A program made the position numbers and the translations under genes. A DNA stretch of 6,306 bases from an uncultured Alphaproteobacteria bacterium. Its GTDB lineage: Bacteria; Pseudomonadota; Alphaproteobacteria; RF32; CAG-239. Shown piece after piece: positions 1-4,314 of this stretch (position 1 is its first letter; each line of letters starts with the position of its first letter). The DNA is taken from positions 1 through 6,306 of the forward strand of contig CATGXW010000051.1 of assembly GCA_949542085.1 (NCBI GenBank), read 5' to 3'. The notes under the pieces are model-generated. The model was not told the DNA's origin. It did not search any database and worked only from the letters and a program-made list of their open reading frames with translations.

Positions 1-1110
1 GCTTTTGGATTCCGGCTGGCAGGTATCGTCTTTGCTGATGGAGCGGAACTCCTCCAGCAGTTCTTTCTGACGGGCAGACAGATTAACCGGCGTTTCGACC
101 CGCAGCTTGACAAACAAATCACCGCGTTTGTTGGAACGCATTATTGTCATGCCCTGATTTTTTATCTTGATTACCTGATCATTTTGCGCTCCGGCATCAA
201 CAGAGAGTTCAATTTTCTCTCCGTCAATCGACGGGATATCTAATTTTCCGCCCAATGCCGCGCAACACATGGAAATAGGCACACGGGTGTAAAGGTTGGC
301 ACCTTCTCTGCTGTATAACTTATGAGGCTTGACGGTTATAAAGACATATAAATCGCCGTTTTCTCCGCCACGACTGCCGGCTTCTCCGGCTCCGGCAATG
401 CGCATTCTGGTATCGTCTTCAATACCGGCCGGAATTTTGACCTTGATTGTTTTTTCTTTATGCAAAACACCAGCGCCTTTACACTTCGAACAAGCGTCTT
501 TTACAACACGTCCGGTTCCATGACATTTCGGGCATTCTTGTTCAACAATGAAAAAGCCGCCTCGCTGCATTCTGACTTTGCCGCTGCCGTGGCACATATC
601 ACAAACAGGTGCTTCCTTGCCGTCTTTGGTTCCGTGTCCGTGACACTCCTCGCAGGTTTCGGTTGACGGGATTTTAATTTCCCGCTCAATACCGGAAAAA
701 GCCTCTTCAAGTGTGATTTCCATATTATAACGAACATCGGCGCCACGACGAGCATAGGATTGGCGACGAGCGCCACCTCCCATAAAATCAGAGAAGACTT
801 CAGAAAAAATATCAGAAAAACCACCGGCGCCAAAATTAAACTCGAATCCGCCGAACGGATTTCCGCCGCCGCCCATACCTCCGGCAAAAGCCTGTTTGCC
901 ATAGCGGTCATAAGCGGCACGTTTTTGCTCGTCTTTTAAAACTTCATATGCCTCGTTGATTTCTTTGAATTTCTGCTCCGCGGCTTTATCGTTCGGATTG
1001 CGATCCGGATGATATTTCATCGCCAAACGGCGGAAAGATTTTTTTATCTCATCTCCAGTAGCCCTTTTGCTGACTTCCAAGAGTTCGTAATAGTCTGTTT
1101 CTTCGTTCAT
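1..1110 (-). CDS. dnaJ: Molecular chaperone DnaJ (Hsp40), C-terminus cut by the window edge
   Basis: Co-chaperone that delivers unfolded clients to DnaK and stimulates its ATPase in the cytoplasm. Reading back from the ATG at 1108-1110 gives 370 uninterrupted residues. The N-terminal J domain (about 5-70) carries the HPD motif at 34-36. A Gly/Phe-rich linker (about 76-115) follows. The zinc-finger region has four CxxCxGxG repeats starting at Cys153, Cys170, Cys193 and Cys207, all eight cysteines present. The client-binding C-terminal domains follow. Since DnaJ is usually near 375-385 residues, only the last few codons should be missing. The start is fixed by the J domain, although no good Shine-Dalgarno precedes it. 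The upstream neighbour is a divergent HAD gene rather than dnaK, the common alphaproteobacterial partner, so dnaJ has its own promoter here. Family assignment is secure. Confidence 0.97.
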   Translation of the reverse strand, partial: MNEETDYYELLEVSKRATGDEIKKSFRRLAMKYHPDRNPNDKAAEQKFKEINEAYEVLKDEQKRAAYDRYGKQAFAGGMGGGGNPFGGFEFNFGAGGFSDIFSEVFSDFMGGGARRQSYARRGADVRYNMEITLEEAFSGIEREIKIPSTETCEECHGHGTKDGKEAPVCDMCHGSGKVRMQRGGFFIVEQECPKCHGTGRVVKDACSKCKGAGVLHKEKTIKVKIPAGIEDDTRMRIAGAGEAGSRGGENGDLYVFITVKPHKLYSREGANLYTRVPISMCCAALGGKLDIPSIDGEKIELSVDAGAQNDQVIKIKNQGMTIMRSNKRGDLFVKLRVETPVNLSARQKELLEEFRSISKDDTCQPESKS

Positions 1111-1147
1111 TTTTATGCTTTATTTAAAATGTTGTCTTCTTAATTTG

Positions 1148-1177
1148 TATTTAGGTTTAAAATTCTTGAAAGTCAAG
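1148..1177 (-). promoter_or_regulatory. dnaJ promoter, sigma-70-like with heat-shock (RpoH-like) features
   Basis: Read on the minus strand there is TTGACT (1176-1171), a 17-base spacer and TAAATA (1153-1148), which would start transcription about 30 bases before the dnaJ ATG. The same bases also read as CTTG (1177-1174), 18 bases, then CCTAAAT (1155-1149). That is close to the alphaproteobacterial RpoH pattern as I recall it, CTTG-N17/18-CYTATNT, with one mismatch. The hexamers and spacing are directly visible; heat-shock control is inferred from this match and from the gene's identity. Confidence 0.6.
1165..1177. repeat. Short inverted repeat over the dnaJ -35 element
   Basis: CTTGA and TCAAG form 5-base arms separated by AAG, and the dyad overlaps the -35 box of dnaJ. 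It could be an operator, but arms this short can arise by chance, and part of the symmetry comes from the CTTGA promoter element itself. No regulator gene is adjacent. Confidence 0.25.
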
Positions 1178-1191
1178 CAATTCAACATTTT

Positions 1192-1219
1192 TTAACAAAA
1201 CGCTGGACAAAAATAATTT
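1192..1219 (+). promoter_or_regulatory. Possible promoter of the HAD hydrolase gene
   Basis: TTAACA (1192-1197), a 16-base spacer and TAATTT (1214-1219) make a plausible sigma-70 pair upstream of the gene starting at 1275. A competing pair, TGGACA (1204-1209) and TAGGTT (1227-1232) with 17 bases between, is about as good. The region is very AT-rich, so chance matches are expected and the choice is uncertain. Confidence 0.3.
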
Positions 1220-1274
1220 TATGCCCTAGGTTGTTGCTGAAAACGAATATTTATTAAATTATACAAACCACATT

Positions 1275-2120
1275 ATGAACAAAAACATTTTGGATCTGGA
1301 GGACAAGTATAAGGTCTTTGTCCTTGACCTGTACGGTGTTATCTGGAAAGGAACAGAGTTCTTTCCCAAAGCTTTGCAGCACATGATTACCTTGCGCAAG
1401 GACGGTAAAAAAATCATTCTTCTTTCCAACTACCCCTGTCTCTCGGCAACCGTCGAAAAGATGTGGGAAGCAAAAGGAATGATTAAAGGCTTTCACTATG
1501 ACAGCCTGATGACATCCGGACAAGCCGCCCATAATCTGATGCAAAAGGAAACCAAGCCTGTTTACTACTGGCTTATCGGCTATCACCCGCTCGATATCTT
1601 CGTGAACACGCCCTATGTCAGAGCAAAATCACCGCAGGCCGCAGACATCATCTTTGCCGGAGAGCCGATGAATTTTACAAACGGTAAATGGAGTGAACAA
1701 GGAGATCTCGGTCGCTATGCCGCCGCTCTGGATACACTCCTTCCTCTCAAGAAACCGATGCTATGCGTCAATCCGGATCAACTCAGCCATTCCAATCAGG
1801 TCGGAGGAATGGCCGTTCGCGCGGGAGCTCTCGCCGACTATTACGAAAAACATGGTGGAACCGTCCGCTACATCGGCAAGCCCGATCCTTATCTTTTTGA
1901 GGCCGCCCTTGCAGATGAAGCCGTTGACCGTTCACAGGTTGTCATGGTCGGAGACATGCTCGAAACCGATATCCTCGGCGGACAAAATGCGGGAATCGAC
2001 ACCATTCTCACATCGTGCGGCGTCACCTATGAACGAATGCTTAAAGCAGGTGAGACAAATCTCGCTCTCTTTGCCGAAAAGACAGGTATCGTTCCGACCC
2101 ACTACATTACATTACTTTAA
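1275..2120 (+). CDS. HAD superfamily class IIA hydrolase (NagD-like, resembles TIGR01459 group)
   Basis: Cytoplasmic phosphatase-like protein of 281 residues, typical length for class IIA HAD enzymes; the substrate cannot be told from sequence. Motif I is DLYGVIWKG, with the nucleophile Asp18, but the usual second Asp is Tyr20. Motif II is LLSNYP with Ser51. A class IIA cap domain lies between, including the NPD at 166-168. Motif III is GKPDP with Lys202, and motif IV is GDMLETDI with Asp227 and Asp232. An aromatic residue in place of the second Asp is, as I recall, characteristic of the mainly alphaproteobacterial TIGR01459 group, which has no settled function. The ATG at 1275 sits just before motif I. 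No Shine-Dalgarno is visible, and no better in-frame start exists nearby. The gene is alone in its transcription unit, divergent from dnaJ and convergent with the SH3-like gene, with a terminator directly at its stop codon. Confidence 0.88.
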   Translation: MNKNILDLEDKYKVFVLDLYGVIWKGTEFFPKALQHMITLRKDGKKIILLSNYPCLSATVEKMWEAKGMIKGFHYDSLMTSGQAAHNLMQKETKPVYYWLIGYHPLDIFVNTPYVRAKSPQAADIIFAGEPMNFTNGKWSEQGDLGRYAAALDTLLPLKKPMLCVNPDQLSHSNQVGGMAVRAGALADYYEKHGGTVRYIGKPDPYLFEAALADEAVDRSQVVMVGDMLETDILGGQNAGIDTILTSCGVTYERMLKAGETNLALFAEKTGIVPTHYITLL

Positions 2121-2159
2121 GAAAAACCCCTTGTCCGACAGGAGCAAGGGGTTTTTCTT
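2119..2159. terminator. Bidirectional intrinsic terminator shared by two convergent genes
   Basis: A perfect 15-bp stem (2119-2133 with 2145-2159) closes an 11-base loop. The A-rich left side and T-rich right side give a uridine tract in either direction. It lies exactly between the convergent HAD and SH3-like genes. The last two bases of the HAD stop codon (2118-2120) and two of the three bases of the SH3-like gene's stop codon (2158-2160) are part of the stem. Confidence 0.92.
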
Positions 2160-2664
2160 AATCAATAACCTCGTTGGCATAAATACCGTATAAATTTTGC
2201 TTGGGAACCCATCCTTCAATGTTTCCAAACTTAATCCGACAAAAAGCATTCACTGCCGGACATTTGATAATCTCACCAACAACCTCATCTTCAACTTTGG
2301 CAATAACCTTGGATTTATAATCCGACTTCTCATAAATATTATTTTCGCCGGGGGTTGTTACTTTGGCATAGCGTTTGCCGGCCAGCATCGATTTGTGAAC
2401 CCAAGATTCAGAACCCTGCCAATCTTTAATTTTGCGCCATAACTCAAATTCGGCAACAATTTCCACCGGTGCGGATTTTTGCATATAAACCCATTCTATG
2501 GGATAGCGGGCTCCCGGACCGGAACGAGCGTTAATATGATTGGAACGCAGAGAAACAAAACGCGGCAACGTTAATCCTGTTTCTCCCTCATCCGCGCCGT
2601 CCTGAGCAAAAGCAAGGCTGATTGAAAAAAGAAGGCTCGCCAACACACTAAAAATTATCCGCAT
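2158..2664 (-). CDS. Exported protein with two bacterial SH3-like domains
   Basis: A 168-residue protein with a clear Sec signal peptide: Arg2, a hydrophobic core at about 3-18, and an AFA site predicting cleavage after Ala20. It should therefore act in the periplasm. The first SH3-like domain spans about 34-100 and has the family hallmarks: LPRFVSLRS, then the NARSGPG turn (45-51), YPIEWVY, and the LWRKIKDWQGSESWVHKSML strand region. A second, more divergent repeat covers about 103-160 and ends in GWVPKQNLYGIY, the usual closing segment of this family. Cys135 and Cys142 could form a disulfide. Proteins of this SH3_4 type are widespread in Alphaproteobacteria; a cell-wall or envelope ligand is generally assumed but not proven. 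A Shine-Dalgarno-like AAGGTGG (minus strand, 2675-2669) lies four bases before the ATG and supports this start. It is transcribed alone, away from the M20 gene. Confidence 0.9.
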   Translation of the reverse strand: MRIIFSVLASLLFSISLAFAQDGADEGETGLTLPRFVSLRSNHINARSGPGARYPIEWVYMQKSAPVEIVAEFELWRKIKDWQGSESWVHKSMLAGKRYAKVTTPGENNIYEKSDYKSKVIAKVEDEVVGEIIKCPAVNAFCRIKFGNIEGWVPKQNLYGIYANEVID

Positions 2665-2695
2665 TTTTCCACCTTTTTAATTCTTTGTTATTCTC

Positions 2696-2725
2696 TTGAC
2701 GATTATTATGACTACATTGTGTGAA
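2696..2725 (+). promoter_or_regulatory. Weak candidate promoter of the M20 gene in a divergent region
   Basis: The roughly 100-base gap 2665-2763 must hold promoters for both the SH3-like gene and the M20 gene. On the plus strand, TTGACG (2696-2701) is a good -35 match, but the best -10 at acceptable spacing is only TGTGAA (2720-2725, 18-base spacer). I found no convincing minus-strand pair for the SH3-like gene; a CATAAT-like element is present but lacks a partner at normal distance. Confidence 0.3.
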
Positions 2726-2763
2726 TAAAACGTAAAAAACGATAAAGTTAAGAGGAAAAAATT

Positions 2764-3879
2764 ATGGATGTTTTAGAAACGGCGCAAAACCTGATTAAAT
2801 TTCGCACAGAAACAGGAAATTGTGAAGAAATCAACAAATGCCTTGATTATATAAAAAGCCTATTTTCGCAAACCAATGCGATTGTTGACATTTTTAGAGC
2901 GGATGAACAAACAGCTCCGGTTATTTTTATTAGAAACACCAACAGTGAAGATTTTGACGCCTTGGTTTTGGGACATGTCGATGTGGTACCGGCAGACGAC
3001 GCTATGTTTTCGCCTTATATTAAAGACGGAAAAATGTTCGGACGCGGCACACTGGATATGAAATCCTTTGCAGCCGTGGCTCTGAATTCTATGGAATATG
3101 TTTTGCAACACCAACTGCCGCTTAAATTTGGTGTTATTCTTTCTACAGACGAGGAAAAAGGCAGTAAAGGAACCGAAGCATTCCTAAAAGCCCATCCGCA
3201 AATCAGTGCAAAAATCGTTTTGGATAACGATGTCGGCGGTGATATCTTAAAAATTGTTACCAAGTGTAAGAATCCGGTTTTTGTTAAAATCATATCACAA
3301 GGCATGGAAGCTCATGGTTCGACCCCATGGGACGGAATAGACGCCAATGAAAACATGCTTCACGTTTTGAGCAATATCCGCAAAATTTACCCTTATTTTT
3401 CAAAAAACGGGACGAATCCCTCTGATAAATGGATTGATACCGTACATTTTGCCAAAATCTGCGGCGGTGAGGTTTCGAACATCATTAGTAAATATTGTGA
3501 AACCTTGTGCGATTTTCGTTTAGTGGAAACCTCCAGTATTGAAGACTTGCAAAAGAATCTGGATAAATGCATGGTTGACGGCGTCACCTATAAAATAGTG
3601 TCATCCAGTACACCGGTGGTGATGGATGAGACTAACCCGTATATTCTGGACTACAAACATTTTGCAGAATCGATTTTGGGCAAACCGCTTGAATTTGAAC
3701 ATATCGGCGGCGCAACGGATTCCCGCGAATTTGCCGTCAAAGGATCAACCGTCATTATGCATTCGGGAACGGGTGACGGCATGCACGCGGCCGGTGAATT
3801 TGTGGAAGTTGATTCGGTCTTGAAGATTGCCGATATCCAAATCAAATTTTTAGAGAAACTGGCGGCAGCAAAAAAGTAA
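2764..3879 (+). CDS. M20 family zinc peptidase/deacylase (ArgE/DapE/CPG2-like)
   Basis: A 371-residue cytoplasmic metallohydrolase of the M20 clan, which removes acyl groups or cleaves peptides using two metal ions. Visible catalytic elements in order are GHVDVV with ligand His71, GRGTLDMK with bridging Asp98, STDEEKGSKG with general base Glu130 and ligand Glu131, VLDND with probable ligand Asp154, and GDGMHAAGEF with ligand His341. The dimerisation insert spans about 170-280 and begins near the AHGSTPWDGIDANENML segment. All metal ligands are present, so it should be active. Length suits ArgE, DapE or related amidohydrolases. The sequence near the last histidine and the lack of arginine or lysine pathway neighbours do not allow a choice, so no gene symbol is given. 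GAGG at 2752-2755 is eight bases before the ATG. The tRNA-Arg promoter begins only five bases after the stop codon, with no terminator between. Confidence 0.9.
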   Translation: MDVLETAQNLIKFRTETGNCEEINKCLDYIKSLFSQTNAIVDIFRADEQTAPVIFIRNTNSEDFDALVLGHVDVVPADDAMFSPYIKDGKMFGRGTLDMKSFAAVALNSMEYVLQHQLPLKFGVILSTDEEKGSKGTEAFLKAHPQISAKIVLDNDVGGDILKIVTKCKNPVFVKIISQGMEAHGSTPWDGIDANENMLHVLSNIRKIYPYFSKNGTNPSDKWIDTVHFAKICGGEVSNIISKYCETLCDFRLVETSSIEDLQKNLDKCMVDGVTYKIVSSSTPVVMDETNPYILDYKHFAESILGKPLEFEHIGGATDSREFAVKGSTVIMHSGTGDGMHAAGEFVEVDSVLKIADIQIKFLEKLAAAKK

Positions 3880-3883
3880 ATAC

Positions 3884-3912
3884 TTGCTTTTTTACGAAAG
3901 CGCGGCTATAAA
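3884..3912 (+). promoter_or_regulatory. Promoter of the tRNA-Arg gene
   Basis: TTGCTT (3884-3889), an exact 17-base spacer and TATAAA (3907-3912) form a strong sigma-70-like promoter. The predicted start is a few bases before the mature tRNA 5' end at 3924. Transcription of the tRNA is therefore probably independent of the upstream M20 gene. Confidence 0.7.
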
Positions 3913-3923
3913 AAATTTGTTGC

Positions 3924-4000
3924 GTCGGCGTAGCTCATCAGGATAGAGCAACAGTTTCCTAAACTGTGGGTAGTGGGTTCGAGTCCCGCCGCTGACGCCA
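3924..4000 (+). tRNA. tRNA-Arg with CCU anticodon, CCA encoded
   Basis: A complete cloverleaf can be drawn. The acceptor stem is GTCGGCG (3924-3930) with CGCTGAC (3990-3996), including one G-U pair. T8 and A9 lead into the D stem GCTC/GAGC (3933-3936 with 3946-3949). The anticodon stem ACAGT/ACTGT (3951-3955 with 3963-3967) encloses the loop TTCCTAA, giving anticodon CCT, which reads AGG as arginine. A five-base variable region precedes the T stem GTGGG/CCCGC, whose loop is TTCGAGT. The discriminator is G3997 and CCA is encoded at 3998-4000. All stems are intact, so the gene should be functional. Its last 16 bases recur at 4195-4210. Confidence 0.96.
3985..4000 (+). repeat. Left copy of a 16-bp direct repeat, tRNA-Arg 3' end (candidate att site)
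   Basis: CCCGCCGCTGACGCCA, the 3' side of the T stem plus the acceptor end and CCA of tRNA-Arg, is repeated without mismatch at 4195-4210. Duplication of a tRNA 3' end is the usual signature left by tyrosine-recombinase integration at a tRNA gene. The repeat identity is observed; the attachment-site reading is inference, since no integrase is in the window. Confidence 0.6.
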
Positions 4001-4031
4001 TTTTTATATCTGACACCTTTTAGGACGGAAC

Positions 4032-4047
4032 TCGAACCAAGGTTCGA
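4032..4047. repeat. Perfect 7-bp palindrome TCGAACC-AA-GGTTCGA
   Basis: Perfect 7-base arms with a two-base centre. Flanking bases extend it weakly: ACGGAACT (4025-4032) can pair with AGTT (4059-4062) and CCGT (4067-4070) across a small bulge. The arm GGTTCGA matches the T-arm consensus of tRNAs, and the left part, read in reverse, resembles this tRNA's own GGTTCGAGTCC with one mismatch. It may derive from a tRNA T-arm or serve as a dyad binding site. Confidence 0.5.
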
Positions 4048-4094
4048 TCTGGCTCGTAAGTTCTCTCCGTTCACTAACTCGCTGCGGTCACTCC

Positions 4095-4141
4095 ATTTGT
4101 AACGATAACAATATCGCTTTGCTCTTTGTTATCTAACAAAT
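4095..4141. repeat. Long imperfect hairpin with an alternative inner fold
   Basis: ATTTGT (4095-4100) pairs with ACAAAT (4136-4141), and GATAACAA (4104-4111) pairs with TTGTTATC (4126-4133). These two stems are separated by a small internal loop (3 and 2 bases). A competing short hairpin CGATA-ACAA-TATCG (4103-4116) uses some of the same bases, so two mutually exclusive folds are possible. Confidence 0.55.
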
Positions 4142-4155
4142 TGTCACCTGTCGGC

Positions 4156-4185
4156 TAAAAACAACCGGAGCAACGGTTGTTTTTA
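4156..4185. terminator. Intrinsic terminator downstream of tRNA-Arg
   Basis: A perfect 12-bp stem (4156-4167 with 4174-4185) around the six-base loop GAGCAA, GC-rich at the loop end with a T5 tract on the descending arm and an A5 tract on the ascending arm. It should end transcription from the tRNA promoter about 185 bases after the mature tRNA 3' end, and could also work in reverse. Confidence 0.85.
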
Positions 4186-4194
4186 TTACTCCAG

Positions 4195-4210
4195 CCCGCC
4201 GCTGACGCCA
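4195..4210 (+). repeat. Right copy of the 16-bp tRNA-Arg 3' end (candidate att site)
   Basis: Exact duplicate of 3985-4000. The match stops sharply on both sides, and no remaining T-loop or anticodon arm precedes it, so this is not an obvious decayed tandem tRNA copy. An intrinsic terminator begins only a few bases downstream, as would be expected if this were the original 3' flank of the tRNA before an insertion. Confidence 0.6.
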
Positions 4211-4214
4211 AACA

Positions 4215-4242
4215 AAAAAACACTCCGTTCGGGGTGTTTTTT
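4215..4242. terminator. Bidirectional intrinsic terminator after the second tRNA end
   Basis: A 12-bp stem (4215-4226 with 4231-4242, one G-T pair) closes a GTTC tetraloop and has A6 and T6 sides. It can end plus-strand transcripts arriving from the tRNA side, and it backs up termination of the large minus-strand gene. Confidence 0.85.
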
Positions 4243-4271
4243 GGTTTTGATGACGGGTGCTGGTTCAATAG

Positions 4272-4304
4272 AAAATCCCCGACAGCTAGCTTATCGGGGA
4301 TTTT
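4272..4304. terminator. Intrinsic terminator of the 659-residue gene
   Basis: A perfect 11-bp stem (4272-4282 with 4294-4304) encloses an 11-base loop containing the palindrome AGCTAGCT. On the minus strand the stem ends in a run of T. It lies about ten bases past the TAG stop of the minus-strand gene at 4315, and so is its natural terminator. Confidence 0.85.
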
Positions 4305-4314
4305 TCTTTAGAAG

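Larger units (their letters stand above)
4001..4194. other. ORF-less structured segment between duplicated tRNA ends
   Basis: About 194 bp with no credible gene on either strand. It contains, in order, the palindrome at 4032-4047 within a larger imperfect foldback (about 4025-4070), a long imperfect hairpin at 4095-4141, and a strong intrinsic terminator at 4156-4185. The 16-bp tRNA end borders it on both sides. It could be the remnant of an integrated element after internal deletion, a very small non-autonomous element, or a transcribed structured trailer of the tRNA operon. Sequence alone does not decide between these. Confidence 0.5.

Noticed and set aside
501..920. Minus-strand open frame of 139 codons
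   Set aside because: It lies in another frame within dnaJ, whose own frame shows the J domain, all four zinc repeats and no interruption.
1254..1586. Minus-strand open frame of 110 codons
   Set aside because: Antisense to the HAD gene, with no recognisable domain and no ribosome binding site. The HAD frame has all motifs.
1693..2193. Plus-strand open frame of 166 codons
   Set aside because: It is an alternative frame of the HAD gene and crosses the terminator at 2119-2159; the translation has no family character.
2860..3305. Open frames of 61-96 codons on both strands within the M20 gene
   Set aside because: They are shadows of the M20 frame, which keeps every catalytic residue.
2764..3879. 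Assigning argE or dapE to the M20 protein
   Set aside because: The conserved residues are shared across M20 subfamilies and no arginine or lysine pathway gene is adjacent, so the specific name is not supported.
3892..4074. Minus-strand frame of 60 codons with an SGGTRTHYP..FRKLLLYPDELR translation
   Set aside because: It is the antisense of the tRNA-Arg gene. This type of translation (GGTRTH..) is a well-known artefact of reading tRNA genes backwards and ends up as false proteins in databases.
3985..4210. CRISPR array or transposon at the repeated 16-mer
   Set aside because: There are only two copies, they equal a tRNA end, and there are no terminal inverted repeats or transposase. A tRNA-end duplication explains it better.
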